In this document: piece by piece, positions 28,471 to 38,024 of the stretch
How positions within the stretch are numbered: position 1 is the first letter of the stretch
Layout of the letters: every line of letters begins with the position of its first letter
Assembly (NCBI GenBank): GCA_905221605.1
Contig: CAJNDS010002634.1
Location: 551,001 to 615,000, forward strand
From: Symbiodinium natans
Lineage: Eukaryota; Sar; Dinophyceae; Suessiales; Symbiodiniaceae
Direction: 5' to 3'
DNA: 64,000 bases
Notes under the pieces: generated by a model
Told to the model about the DNA's origin: nothing
Seen by the model: only the letters and a program-made list of their open reading frames with translations
The model's database searches: none
Position numbers and translations under genes: made by a program

Positions 28471-28563
28471 CCTAAACCCTAAACCCTAAACCCTAAACCC
28501 TAAACCCTAAACCCTAAACCCTAAACCCTAAACCCTAAACCCTAAACCCTAAACCCTAAACCC
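28471..28563 (-). repeat. CCCTAAA array, 13 units
   Basis: Preceded by GCAGCCCTAAA, which offers a GC donor. Confidence 0.95.
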
Positions 28564-28727
28564 AAATTCTGATCCTGACTCCGCCCCAACACCCACTAAG
28601 CGGTACCATTGAAGCATCCCTCTGCTGTCAGCCTTCTAGAAACGACAAGCTCATCACACAGCCTTTTTGCCCCCCTAAATGTTGAGAATCCCGACTCGCC
28701 CTCGTCTTGCCCGACCGTCTGACCCGA

Positions 28728-28814
28728 CCAGGATGAGCTATTCTACCCTATAACCCCTTAAAACGGCCCATAGGATTAAACCCTAAACCCTAAACCCTAA
28801 TATAGCCCATCCTG
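28728..28814. mobile_element. Family K element with CCCTAAA repeats inside
   Basis: Ends CCAGGATGAGCTATT and ATATAGCCCATCCTGG form an inverted repeat. The 28776-28799 interior is CCCTAAA. The left half matches 53095-53140. Confidence 0.65.
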
Positions 28815-28838
28815 GTACATCCTGGCAGATATCATCAG

Positions 28839-29241
28839 CCAGCCGGTTACGGCCAGCAACCCTGCAAATGAGCCCGATCACCATGTCTGGCGCTGCGAAG
28901 CGTCGCCCGGCCGAGAAAGCACGTACTGTTTTCTACTATTTGCTCATAAGAACCCCCCAAAAAAAGTCAACAGGTAAGAAAAATAACCCCTATATTACCT
29001 AATAAGGAAGAATATTTCTTAATTTTTTTTTGGGGGGGGGTTCTTAGGCAATTCGTAGTTTTGGCTCAGTGCGCAGGGTTTTTCTCCTGCATTTGGGAGG
29101 ATGTGTTGATTGAGCGCGAGTCGACAACTCCCCAACCCACGAGACCGTATGCGGAGAATGAGGAACATTTAGGGTTTAGGGTTTAGGGTTTAGGGTTTTC
29201 AAGCAGCCCATTATGCTGCGCAGCCCCTTCTGGCAACGGCG
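28839..29241 (+). CDS. Three exon-like segments around family E copy 2
   Basis: 28839-28922 follows TATCATCAG; it reads QPVTASNPANEPDHHVWRCE before donor GTACTG. 29077 to about 29162 follows GTGCGCAG and reads GFFSCIWEDVLIERESTTPQ. 29204-29241 (QPIMLRSPFWQR) lies between TTTTCAAG and GTGAGTAGG. The intron before the last is TTTAGGG repeat; its donor is either GA or the first GTTTAGGG. Confidence 0.55.
28933..29058. mobile_element. Family E element, copy 2
   Basis: Ends CTACTATTTGCTCATAAGAA and TTCTTAGGCAATTCGTAG, with a T9-G9 run in the right arm. Confidence 0.75.
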
Positions 29242-29404
29242 GTGAGTAGGCAGTACCTGTCCCAGCCCGTGCTTACTGTACTTGCGTTGCCGAGTTTTTT
29301 TCGAAGTAGACACCACGAGAGCAGCCGCCCATTGAACATGTCATGAAACCCGTAGAGCCGCCTTGAGTCAGATGGTACCTCTATTTTGCTCTGCACCCGT
29401 ACAG

Positions 29405-29879
29405 CATCAGATCGAAGGCTTGACGCCTCACAAGGTGCTTTTTTTGGTCTGTGTATACCTGTTTCTATTTACCCCTTGCATATAAGGTGTGTAGCTTTGA
29501 CGCATCTGACACCAGGTACGAAGCGTTGAGTCGCCGCTGTGATGCAACTGCATTCCACAAGTTGAGTGTTGAAGAGGTGTTCAGAGGCACGTCGTATAGA
29601 CATCAAGGGGTTTCATAGTGTTAAGGCATCGGTACTCGCACCCTCCTGCATGCACAAGGTCGGAGAAGAAGGTAGATATTCAGGGACCTCCTCCGGTCAA
29701 TGTATTTGTTTTTTCAAAACCAAGGCGATGCTGGTTCTTTCCATCCAAGCAGGTGAAAAGCTCATGCCCTCATGCCTACGCAGTCCTCAAGGGCGCTTAT
29801 CGAAAATCTTCTTCGGCCCACATGCCATACTTGTGCTTCAGTACGAGCAAAGCCGTGGTGTATTGTAGTGATACTTATC
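29405..29879 (+). CDS. Three exon-like segments
   Basis: 29405-29434 (HQIEGLTPHK) lies between CCGTACAG and GTGCTT. 29516-29576 follows ACACCAG and reads YEALSRRCDATAFHKLSVEE before GTGTTC. 29753-29879 follows CCAAGCAG and reads VKSSCPHAYAVLKGAYRKSS then SAHMPYLCFSTSKAVVY; a G16 run follows at once. Confidence 0.5.
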
Positions 29880-30055
29880 GGGGGGGGGGGGGGGGGCCCT
29901 GGCCTTGCCTAAAGATCAGGTAGCATCTCTGGTGGCTTAACCCTCATCCAACGTCCGACAACCTTTGCCCCGAAATGACGGTATAGGAGCAAAAGACATG
30001 ACCCCAACATCATCCCCTTGTAGTCCACGAACCTGTGCGATGGCGTCATTACATA

Positions 30056-30118
30056 TCTCCCTAAACCCTATAAACCCTATAAACCCTATAAACCCTAAAC
30101 CCTGTAAACCCTAAACCC
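30056..30118 (-). repeat. CCCTATAAA/CCCTAAA array
   Basis: Nine-base CCCTATAAA units mixed with heptamers; a locally amplified variant. Confidence 0.85.
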
Positions 30119-30288
30119 TTTATCATGCCCCACCTTTTCACCTTGCTCTTGAACACAAGGAGCCGGCCAGCAGCTTGGATGAAGGGAGCTCTGGGACTAT
30201 GAGCCCCACAATTCGTGAGTTTGGGTTTAGGGTTTAGGGTTTAGGGTTTAGGGTTTAGGGTATTCCGTGCTTCTTTCGCTTGACTTAG

Positions 30289-30560
30289 CATGTGAGGCTT
30301 CTGGACCCCCAATCTGAGAGTCTAAGATTGCACACTCCTGGTGTGGTAGAGTGTGGCTCTATCTTTGAAAGAAACATGCCCCATGACTGCAAGGTTTGTT
30401 CGAGACTGTTTCAGGGAGGTCAAACCATGTATAGAGTAACTATTGAAGGATGTCCCTTGTGCAAGGCTGCAGGAGCAATGCACGGCCGTGCTCACCAGTT
30501 GAACGACGTCACCGATTCTGTGGTGAGGCTCGTTTTGTGTGGGTCGAGGGTTCATTTGAG
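30289..30560 (+). CDS. Large exon-like segment with paired cysteines
   Basis: Follows TGACTTAG after a TTTAGGG array. It is open for about 90 codons: MPHDCKVCSRLFQGGQTMYR, then GCPLCKAAGAMHGRAHQLND. CXXC pairs about 30 residues apart suggest a zinc-binding fold; no family was recognised. Confidence 0.5.
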
Positions 30561-30839
30561 TGACGGGAGCCCCGTATACCCTAAGCCCTAAACCGAGGTG
30601 TCGGGGAATTGCAGTTTGCTTTTAGGGTTTTTTTACGGTTTCATACGCAAAAAGAAGAATAAGCACATATGTAGATAGAAATATAAATACAAACAAAATA
30701 CATAAATATACAAACATTATTTGTATAGAGACCATTATATTGATTTGTATATACACACATGTATCAATGGCATATAAATATATATACACACGCCATATGT
30801 TTTGCGAGTTCCTTCCTGCCCTGAAGGCAAAATCCGCAG
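30561..30839. other. AT-rich stretch
   Basis: TACATATA-type low complexity at 30655-30795; no exon seen. Confidence 0.6.
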
Positions 30840-31279
30840 GCTGCGGCAAAGTGACGCTGCGAGAGGCGGCAACTCCTTTTTTGGAGTCCCCCCTAAGAAT
30901 TCTGTAAGGGGATTTATATTAAGAGCCTACAGAAAAAAAGAAGTAGGTTTCCGGTTCTTGTAAGGTACTCTTCGAAGGCTAGCGAGTGGCTGCGATCTTC
31001 ATAAAGGGGAGCTGCCGCTTCATGCGCGTGTCATCTGCAGCATCCCTCTGACGTCCTGGGTTGAGAGAGAATCCTCAACCTACCTCAGAGGCCGCTTGCC
31101 GTGTGGGCAAGCTTCGTTTCACACCGGCTGGGAATACCATGTGTTTTGAGCTGCTAGGTTATGACCATCGTGCGCCCCGAAAATGCGTGGGGAGGTTCCC
31201 TTTTAACCTTTAGCCACTTTAGTCCGACGCTCATCGTTCGGAACATCCTTGAAATGAACAAGGGGTCGGTGGTTATTAG
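30840..31279 (+). CDS. Three exon-like segments
   Basis: About 30840-30879 follows ATCCGCAG and reads CGKVTLREAATP. 31041 to about 31148 follows TCATCTGCAG and reads IPLTSWVERESSTYLRGRLP then CGQASFHTGWEYHVF. 31223-31279 follows CCACTTTAG and reads PTLIVRNILEMNKGSVVI before donor GTCTTGG. A worn family E-like element may lie at 30890-30965. Confidence 0.5.
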
Positions 31280-31316
31280 GTCTTGGGGTCCCTACGTCAT
31301 ATGAGCTGAAGTTGAT

Positions 31317-31370
31317 ACTTGGAGGTTCATGGTACTTCTAACCCAATACTAATTGCGCTTCAAGTGTATA
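31317..31370. mobile_element. Family B element, left half only
   Basis: ACTTGGAGGTTCATGGTACTT and ACCCAATACTAATTGC match family B; a TA microsatellite (31365-31435) replaces the right half. Confidence 0.7.
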
Positions 31371-31435
31371 CATATATATATATATTATACCTATGTATTA
31401 TATAATATATATATATATAACATATATATATATAT
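31365..31435. repeat. TA microsatellite
   Basis: Alternating TATATA with short CTATG breaks. Confidence 0.9.
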
Positions 31436-31512
31436 TACCCGAACCCCTAAAGCCCTAAAGCCGTAAACCCCTAAACCCCTACACCCCTAAACCCCTAAAC
31501 CCTAAACCCTAG

Positions 31513-31630
31513 CTTTCGGGTCGCGAAGGCTGAGCAGCAGCGGTTCGCCAGAAAGCGTGCGGCTGCAAGGTGGAGAGCTCTCGAATGCAGGGTCCCAACG
31601 ACCAATGGCTGCACCAACGCTCCTCACTGA
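31513..31630 (+). CDS. Exon-like segment
   Basis: Follows AACCCTAG. One frame reads FGSRRLSSSGSPESVRLQGG; another reads VAKAEQQRFARKRAAARWRA. The phase is unresolved. Confidence 0.35.
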
Positions 31631-31691
31631 ACCCCAAACCCCAAACCCCAAACCCCTTGCGGCTCGGCCAGCTATGCGGGAGTGAAAAAAA

Positions 31692-31776
31692 ACCCCAAAC
31701 CCCAAACCCTAAACCCTAAACCCCAAACCGTAAACCCTTAACCCTTAACCCTAAACCCTAAACCCTAACCTAAACC
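31692..31776 (-). repeat. Mixed CCCCAAA/CCCTAAA array
   Basis: Degenerate heptamers following AAAAAAACC. Confidence 0.85.
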
Positions 31777-31780
31777 CTCA

Positions 31781-32185
31781 TTAATTAGTCCCAAGTTGGG
31801 GAACCCTTCCTTCGAGGATCTTCGAGGCCTTCTTCTCCTTCTTTGCTAGCTTGTAGACCCCTGCTTGCCGAACGCCAGCTTTTGAGCTCCAGTCTCTATG
31901 GTTCACGGTGCGAGTGCTTTTCTTGGATGTTGAAGTTCCAATTTCTGAATTCGGGTTGCAGTTAGACTTGGGTTTAAGAACACGGCAGCATCCCCACCAG
32001 GGAGCTTGCGTGCGCACCGGCCGAGCAGGGGTAGCAGGTAGGCTTCGGAGATGTTGCCGAGCCCAGCAGAAATGATGCAGAAGCCACACTCTTATCTCGT
32101 ATACCAACGAAGGCAAGTTCCATTGGCCCACTGCCTTGTGCCACATCCCCCCCTTTTCCACAGTTTCCACTCTGAACAGCTGCAA
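31781..32185 (-). CDS. Minus-strand open frame with basic C-terminus
   Basis: 134 codons. The last 45 look protein-like: STRTVNHRDWSSKAGVRQAG then VYKLAKKEKKASKILE. It is the best minus-strand candidate in the window and would end near the 31.8-kb repeat array. It overlaps weaker + frames. Confidence 0.35.
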   Translation of the reverse strand: MQLFRVETVEKGGMWHKAVGQWNLPSLVYEIRVWLLHHFCWARQHLRSLPATPARPVRTQAPWWGCCRVLKPKSNCNPNSEIGTSTSKKSTRTVNHRDWSSKAGVRQAGVYKLAKKEKKASKILEGRVPQLGTN

Positions 32186-32314
32186 ACTTCGATCGAGTCG
32201 GGCGGGATTCCCACAGCCTTAGAGCCTCGGGGTATTTGTTGGCTGGGTTGGAGTGTCTCGCATGACGGCTCTCGGGGCTTTTGTTCATGCCAATAGTGAG
32301 CATGTAAGAGCCGT

Positions 32315-32752
32315 GTGCATGGTGTGGAAGAAGCGAACCCGTGCAATCTGCATAGTTTTCTTCGATCATTGCGATACCTAAGCAAAGCATGCGACAACTG
32401 TGGAAATTCGGCAACATGTCCGAAGTTGGGCAGTTCTTTCCCAGTTTCCTCTCCCTCGCTACGGGCAGTGGGATTTGTGCGTCATGAGCGATGCAAGCTG
32501 AAAATCCCTCTGCCTGCAGAGATTCACCATCACAATTTTCTTTGAGCAGCTTTCCCCAAAGGGCGCAAGCTGCGGTTTCAATCTTCGCAAGGAGGCTTTG
32601 GGGTTCAGGACGCGGGGTTTAACTGAAGTGTTATGGCTAGGGGTTGGGTTTCGGTTTCACATGCCACTGGGCAGCTTTTGCGACAGACGGGCGAAGGGGC
32701 GGGGAATGAACAAAAAGCAAATCAGTGTTGTGCTACATCTACTGGCAAGAAT
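32315..32752 (+). CDS. Exon-like segments, one with beta-rich sequence
   Basis: 32315 to about 32519 reads VEEANPCNLHSFLRSLRYLS then KACDNCGNSATCPKLGSS, with CXXC-type cysteines. 32520-32616 follows TGCCTGCAG and reads FTITIFFEQLSPKGASCGFN before donor GTTTAAC. 32675-32752 follows CTGGGCAG, is 26 whole codons (LLRQTGEGAGNEQKANQCCA) and ends at a GC donor that runs into CCCTAAA repeats. Links were not all phase-proven. Confidence 0.5.
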
Positions 32753-33049
32753 GCCCTAAACCCTAAACCCTAACCCTAAACCCAAAACCGTTTAACAGGT
32801 CTGCAGCGGTCACCCTACTAACCCTCAATCATGCTAGCACACGACCCGCTCTCATGTGCCCTTGGTGGCCTCTCCCCCCCCCCCCCCCCCCCAATTCCTG
32901 CAGGCCGCAAAATCTGAGGCTTGGACTCGAAAATCTTTCACAGTTAGCCCAAAAACTCCACCCGAATGCTTTCTGAGTTTGGCTCCGGGCTTCGGGGCTC
33001 CTTCAGCATAGCTGCTTCTTCCGGCACCTGGTTGTAGTAAGCTCTTCAG

Positions 33050-33303
33050 CAAGCATGTGGCTGCTTGAAGCCGATACACCCTTGCCTAGGATGAAGCAAG
33101 ACGAGGAGGAGATGAAAGAGCGCATGGAGCCGGATGCCCTGCGTTTTGTTGCGCAGCGTGCTTCCATGGGTGCCCACTAGAGGGTTTAGGGTTTAGGGTT
33201 TACGGCCATTCTCAGCACTCGTTGTCAGGGGATGTTTGGATATGGGCCTTATGGTTTTTTGAGAGCAGCTTTGCCTGAGGGCGCTGTGGTTCTGACAGCT
33301 CTG
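33050..33303 (+). CDS. Two exon-like segments, charged helix
   Basis: 33050-33169 follows GCTCTTCAG and reads ADTPLPRMKQDEEEMKERME then PDALRFVAQRASM, donor GTGCCC. 33269-33303 follows GAGAGCAG and reads LPEGAVVLTAL, donor GTGTGA. A TTTAGGG array lies between. Confidence 0.5.
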
Positions 33304-33466
33304 GTGTGAAGTTTTTGTCCAAGGCTTATATAGGTCTTAAGTAGGGCAGTAGGCTATGCGAACACAAAGATGTGTGAACCGCAGCATCTCCCTAGCCTTG
33401 GGCTTTGCACGTGTTTGTTCACGCCACGTGACTTCTGTCGGCCAGTGCCGAGGTCCTTCCATGCAG

Positions 33467-33882
33467 ACTGCAACAAGCGGATGAAAGAGGACTGTGAGCA
33501 ATTAACCTGCTCTAAGCCCCAAATCAAACTAGAGAGCCGGGAGCAGGAACTCTGCAGGGGCCATGAAGGGAATAGTCTTCGTAATTATTCCGAGCCCTAA
33601 ACCCTAAACCCTAAACCCTTTCTTAAACAGTTCCTAAGCCCTATCAGGAGCAGGAAACTATGGCTCGGAGGATGGCGGAGCTCCACAACAAAGCGCATGA
33701 GCAGGCGTAGCGCGCGGGGGGCTTGTCGGGCTGACCGCCCGCCCTTTTACCAGGGAGGGTTTAGGGTTTAGGGTCTATAGGGTTTAGGGAGAACTCAGCC
33801 AGTAAGTAAGCCTTCCGAGCCCCCAACATCGCCTTAATCCCTTAGCCTTAGACCTTGTGGAGACTCTCGGGGACGTCTCTGG
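33467..33882 (+). CDS. Exon-like segments, coiled-coil character
   Basis: 33467-33493 (LQQADERG) lies between CATGCAG and GTGAGC. 33648-33704 follows CTATCAG and is 19 whole codons, EQETMARRMAELHNKAHEQ, with a GC donor. 33846-33882 follows CCCTTAG and reads LDLVETLGDVS, donor GTGTTGG. A CCCTAAA block (33594-33620) opens with GCCCTAAA and is followed by TTAAACAG. Confidence 0.5.
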
Positions 33883-34189
33883 GTGTTGGTTATTGGTGCC
33901 GGGTGGCGCTTTGAGGGGGATGGGTGCCTCTTCATACTTATAAGAGACACATCTTATTTCAAGAGTTTTCGGACATCCCGCGCGCCCTAATTCGTATGCC
34001 CTAAACCCTAAACCCTGAACCCTGAACCCTAAACCCTGACCAAAAGGTGCCAGGGTTGAATCTCCAGGTAGCTTAGCAAAGAAATCCTCACTTCCCAAGG
34101 CTTGACTGATCTACAACCGAGGCTTCAAACAGTATTCCCATTATTATTGCTACTATTGTTGCTATACCTTCTTCGATTATACGCGCAGA

Positions 34190-34395
34190 TTTTTGCGTAT
34201 TGTACATACGTACATGTGTATATATATATATATAATATACACGTTCATTCATATGAGAAATAAGTATATGTTCAATTGTTCATTTACATATCTTTACGCC
34301 TTCATCTAACTACTTTTGTGTAATTCTGCGTGTTGCTATGTACATACTTTTACATTGATATCAATGTGTGTGCGTGTAATTGTCTGTGTGCAATT
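34190..34395. other. AT- and TG-rich stretch without a clear exon
   Basis: TATA tract at 34213-34236 and low-complexity ATGTATAC sequence. No exon seen. Confidence 0.6.
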
Positions 34396-34450
34396 GTTCG
34401 AGCTCTCAAACCCTAAACCCTAAACCCTAAACCCTAAGCCCTGCGTGCAG

Positions 34451-34510
34451 GTCGCCAAGGAGCAGCAGGCAGCGGAACGACGCGTCGCGGAAATCCGGGC
34501 TCAGACCGAG
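34451..34510 (+). CDS. Coiled-coil exon
   Basis: Twenty whole codons between GCGTGCAG and GTGCGG: VAKEQQAAERRVAEIRAQTE. Heptad-like charge pattern. A CCCTAAA array (34408-34437) fills the end of the intron before it. Confidence 0.6.
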
Positions 34511-34530
34511 GTGCGGTTGAGCTGGGGATT

Positions 34531-34631
34531 TCGGGATGTTCTCCCCTATACTAACAGTCGTTAATCGGGAGCAAAGTAGGGCGTACTAGAGTCCCTATTA
34601 AGGACTGTTAGGAAAAGGGGGAACATCCCAA
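34531..34631. mobile_element. Family A element, copy 7
   Basis: TCGGGATGTTCTCCCCTATA at left and AAAAGGGGGAACATCCCAA at right, about 20 nt after a coiled-coil exon. Confidence 0.8.
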
Positions 34632-34891
34632 TGTGCAATGTGGACTGTTGGATGTATGTTGCGGTTCACGATGTTGGAGTTTGGGGGTTTGGTTTGGGGT
34701 TGAATCTAAGTTTGTTTGGTTTAGGCGCCGAAGAGTTTGAAAGGGTTTCAGGTTTTAAGTGCACGGGTTCGAAAAGGTTTTAAGTGAGTAGGATGAGTAG
34801 GGTGTATGAGCTATCATCTCAGACCAGGGGCTCTAGAGTTAGGAGTTTTCTCGGCGATGCATGAAGGTGTTCACAGTCCACGGTCATGCAG

Positions 34892-34959
34892 AAGGGGGCA
34901 ATGTTGAGCAAATCTGACAAAGAGCCTGCAGTTGCTTTGTGGGTCGATTCATTGCACAA
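34892..34959 (+). CDS. Exon-like segment ending at a family I element
   Basis: Follows GGTCATGCAG; reads KGAMLSKSDKEPAVALWVDS. Its GC donor (GCTAGGACC) is the first base pair of the family I element. Confidence 0.5.
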
Positions 34960-35045
34960 GCTAGGACCCCGAGTAGGGCCCTTATTTCCTTTTTTAGGGT
35001 TGGGGCTCCTTTTTGTTTAGGGTTGAGGGTTGAGGGTTTAGGGTA
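34960..35045. mobile_element. Family I element, partial, continuing into TTTAGGG-type repeats
   Basis: Starts GCTAGGACCCCGAGTAGGGC like 51731, then passes into GGGTTGAGGG repeats. Confidence 0.6.
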
Positions 35046-35094
35046 AAAAAGGGCTAAGAAGGCTTGAGGGAGGCTTGCCCTGCGGTGCTTGTTT

Positions 35095-35189
35095 CCTTGG
35101 GGACGAAATGAACCCTAAAAAGTGTTTATGGTTCATATACCTTAATCAGAACTATGACCCCAATTTTCAGGTTCATTTGGTCCCCAAGG
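35095..35189. mobile_element. Family H element, copy 1
   Basis: Ends CCTTGGGGACGAAATGAACC and TTCATTTGGTCCCCAAGG; middle TATGGTTCATATACCTTA. The second copy (42844-42993) has a TTTGGGG array in its middle. Confidence 0.75.
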
Positions 35190-35295
35190 TTTGGTGTTGA
35201 GTTGCGGTGTGCACGTCGCGCTGCTGAGTCAAAAAAACCGCAAAGCAGGTGTGCTGACATGTTCTTGGCGCGGCACATCGTTCGCGCTTTTAAAG

Positions 35296-35397
35296 CAGCA
35301 AGTAGACGCCGCCTGTCGAACAGACTCGCATGGACAACTTCGTGTGCGGATGTCGAAAGCCCAAGATGAAGCATTCAAAGTGCACCCATCCGCACGG
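35296..35397 (+). CDS. Exon-like segment, 34 whole codons
   Basis: Acceptor TTTTAAAG, donor GTAAGG. It reads QQVDAACRTDSHGQLRVRMS then KAQDEAFKVHPSAR, charged and helical. A second frame (ADMFLARHIVRAFKAASRRR) is open across the left part. Confidence 0.55.
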
Positions 35398-35463
35398 GTA
35401 AGGTCGGTTTAGGGTACAGAGAGCTTAGAGGGTTCGAAACCGCCCGCCACGCCAACGGACTCC

Positions 35464-35526
35464 AAACCCTAAACCCTAAACCCTAAACCCTAAAACCTAA
35501 ACCCTAAACCCTAAACCCTAAACCCA
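35464..35526 (-). repeat. CCCTAAA array, nine units
   Basis: Lies in the intron between two charged exons. Confidence 0.9.
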
Positions 35527-35582
35527 GAGACGGGTGGCAAAAAAAACCCTAAACCCGTCCGCCTGTTGACGCTGACGTGCAG

Positions 35583-35654
35583 GAGCAGCTCAAGTCCGAA
35601 CGCGAGGTGTCGGACAGCGTGCGGCATGCCGGCCCTCAGAAGCGGGCCTCGCAG
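35583..35654 (+). CDS. Exon-like segment, coiled-coil character
   Basis: Follows GACGTGCAG; reads EQLKSEREVSDSVRHAGPQK. It may end at GTGTCG (35607) or run to 35654, where a family B left end begins. Confidence 0.5.
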
Positions 35655-35657
35655 GGC

Positions 35658-35690
35658 TTCTACTTGGAGGTTCATGGCACTTAATAAGTT
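35658..35690. mobile_element. Family B element, left end only
   Basis: TACTTGGAGGTTCATGGCAC then AATAAGTTTAGAGG; truncated. Confidence 0.65.
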
Positions 35691-35730
35691 TAGAGGCAAA
35701 AAAGGGTTTGGGGTTTAGGATTTAGGGTAA

Positions 35731-35872
35731 TAACTTGGAGGTTCATGGTACTTAAGAACCCAAGAATATCTGTACTTGTAGCTCAAGTATAACCACATTA
35801 GGGCACTTAAGGGGCTTGTAAGTGGGTTATGAGTACAGTTACAGTTGGGTTGTAAGTACCATGAACCTCCAA
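35731..35872. mobile_element. Family B element, full copy
   Basis: ACTTGGAGGTTCATGGTACTT at left, AAGTACCATGAACCTCCAA at right, core CATTAGGGCACTTAAGGGG. About 140 bp. Confidence 0.9.
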
Positions 35873-36033
35873 AAAGGTTTGTGTTGGGAGTACTTGGCAC
35901 ATGTACTGCTTGTGTGCTTTAATTAACATGTTGAGACGTGCACACACGTTTAGGGTTTAGAGTTTTGTGTCTGTGTGTGCGCATACAGACGGAACAAACT
36001 GATTTACGTGTAAGGGTGTAGACATTCATGTAT

Positions 36034-36270
36034 ATATATATATATATAGAGTGAGATACACCTTTCTATGTCACAAGAGGCGGAGACAGAGAGAGAGAGT
36101 GTGTGTGTGTGCATGTAGTATGTATATGTTCAAGTTGCCTAGACGCGCCCGTAGGTGCGCATCTACCAAGACAAGCAACAAACACATATGTGTGCATATC
36201 ATCCTAAGCCCTAAGCCCTCATATATATATATATATGTATGTGTGTGTATGTATATATGTATACACACAC
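36034..36270. repeat. TA, GA and TG microsatellites
   Basis: TATATA at 36032-36047, GAGAGTGTGTG at 36090-36110 and TATATATGTATG at 36220-36260. A small exon-like segment near 36153-36190 (VRIYQDKQ) is possible. Confidence 0.85.
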
Positions 36271-36351
36271 ACCACGGCTACCGACATGTTGTTCAAGCAG
36301 ACATAGACCAGCCGGAACGCCTCAGTGCAGCACGAAGCCACGTGCACCGAT

Positions 36352-36955
36352 AAGAGGCGATTGACAAACTGAGGCAAAGTGCCTATTGCCCTAAACCCTA
36401 AAGCCTAAAACCTAAAACCTAAACCCTAAACCCTAAACCTTAAACACTAAGCTTGCAATGAAGCCGCAGAGTCCTTGCAGCCGAGCGTGGGTTGTTTTCA
36501 TGGTTTAGGTCCTAGCCACATCTGACGAGGAGGCGTAAATCACGGCCTCGCCTCCCCTAAAGCAAAGAGGCAGTTCAAACCCTAAAGCCCCCAGAGGACC
36601 ACCGTAAACCCTAAACCCTAAGCCCTAAGCCCTAAACCCTAAACCTCGCATGAGAGTCAGCGGCGGCCATGGTCGGCAGCTGAAGAAATGCTGGGCAGCA
36701 TCGGCGGGGTGCACTGGCCGCCTGCCCGGAACTTTCTGAGTCTAGGGGTTTAGGTTTAGGGTTTAGGGTTTAGGGCCCAGATGGAGAGAGAAAAAACCTT
36801 TTGGGGTACCTTCAACACAAACCTGAAAAAACTGAACAACAAACCCTAGAAAAACCCTTATGGGGTTTGGATGCTGGAGCTCAGAATTGGGAAGCTGGAG
36901 GTGTCAGGGTTTGCGGGTGAGAAGGAACTTCGCTGGCTGGAAGTCTATGGCGAGT
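36352..36955 (+). CDS. Short exon-like segments among CCCTAAA repeats
   Basis: 36352-36383 (AIDKLRQS, GC donor), about 36509-36534 (VLATSDEEA), 36659-36730 after GAGTCAG (RRPWSAAEEMLGSIGGVHWP) and about 36868-36955 (LEVSGFAGEKELRWLEVYGE). All are hydrophilic and on +. Phase links were not established. Confidence 0.4.
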
Positions 36956-37123
36956 TGGGGGTTTAGGGCTTCCACGCACAACACACAATAAACACGAACA
37001 CCCCTAAAAACCCTAAACCCTATAAACCCTAAAAACTCCAAACCTTAGAAACCCTAAAACCAGAAACAAAAAAGCAAAACTAGAAACCCCACAAAACCCT
37101 AAACCGGTGTGTGTTTGAGGAAG

Positions 37124-37317
37124 GCCAGCAGTGACAGCCATGAGGATTTCCCCAATGCGCGTGGGCCGGGATCTCGGACAAAGCATCGCTCACTGGGGGT
37201 AGGGTTTAAGGGTTTCGGGTTTAGCGTTTAGGGTTAGGGTTTAGGGTCCCAGGGTGCAGCCGTGTTAGGCGAGGCGGCTACTGTTAGGAAGTTTGCTTCA
37301 GATTTTCAAAGAGCAAG
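37124..37317 (+). CDS. Exon pair joined across a telomere-repeat intron
   Basis: 37124-37198 follows TTGAGGAAG and reads ASSDSHEDFPNARGPGSRTK. Intron 37199-37252 starts GTAGGGTTTAAGGG and ends GGGTCCCAG. Exon 37253-37317 reads GAAVLGEAATVRKFASDFQR and ends at another GTTTAGGG donor. Both sides are phase 0. The next open segment (37379-37560, EEVEQRLHMYSADQRIASLK) could not be joined without a phase conflict. Confidence 0.6.
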
Positions 37318-37627
37318 GTTTAGGGTTTAGGGTTTAGGGTGTAGGGTGTAGGGTTTAGGGTTTAGGGTTTAGAATCTGAAGAGGTTGAACAGCGCTTGCA
37401 TATGTATTCGGCAGATCAGAGGATTGCATCTCTCAAGATTTGGGGTGTTTGGGCTATTAAGCTGCCATCGACGAGGCTCACTCGCAACGGCAGCAGCTTC
37501 CACTTCGGAAGCACTTGGAGCCTGCCGCTGTCGCAGGCAAGGGTTAGACTAAGAAGTGTAACGGCCAGGACGTCTCCTTGCTGCCCTCCCTGATGGTAGT
37601 GCCGGTGGCTTCCTTCCAGAGTAACAA

Positions 37628-37752
37628 AGGAGTCGGAATAATTAGCATGAATATTCCCTTTTGGTCCCTTTCTAAAGTACCAGAATACCACCCCCTCCCC
37701 CCCCCCCAAAAAAAAAAAAACTTATTCTAATTCTTCAGGCCCCTATTTTAAG
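37628..37752. mobile_element. Family D element, copy 3
   Basis: AGTCGGAATAATTAGCATG at left, TTATTCTAATTCTTCAGGCC at right, with a C11-A13 run in the middle. Confidence 0.8.
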
Positions 37753-37755
37753 CTT

Positions 37756-37858
37756 CAGGGCCAGAGAGAAGTTCGATGGCCATCATGAGGCAAGGCCCCA
37801 GACCTCAAAGCCCTGTAGTCTTCATCTGGGCTTAAACCATTTGCCGACTTTGGCTGCT
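37756..37858 (+). CDS. Exon-like segment between two family D elements
   Basis: Open in two frames (FDGHHEARPQTSKPCSLHLG, or RSSMAIMRQGPRPQSPVVFI). The flanking elements are in opposite orientation. Confidence 0.35.
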
Positions 37859-37860
37859 CA

Positions 37861-37984
37861 ATATAGGGACCTGAGTAATGAAATTTTAATAGGGGTTTTG
37901 GGGGTTTAGTATAGTATAACTGCAAAGGGACCATAAAGGAACACTTATGAGTGATTATTCCATAGTATTCCGACCCCTGTATTA
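37861..37984 (-). mobile_element. Family D element, copy 4, reversed
   Basis: Reverse complement of the family: TATAGGGACCTGAGTAATGA at left and TATTCCGACCCCTGTATTA at right. Confidence 0.8.
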
Positions 37985-38024
37985 CGCGCTCTTAAGCTAT
38001 AGCACCTTCTCCCGCCCTCTCCAG

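Noticed and set aside
33594-33630. GC-AG CCCTAAA intron at 33594-33630 as a proven case
   Set aside because: The borders fit (GCCCTAAA to TTAAACAG) but the codon phase of the flanking open segments does not match.
37318-37378. GTTTAGGG...TTTAG intron joining 37317 to 37379
   Set aside because: The donor fits, but every tested acceptor either shifts the phase or meets a stop in the favoured frame.
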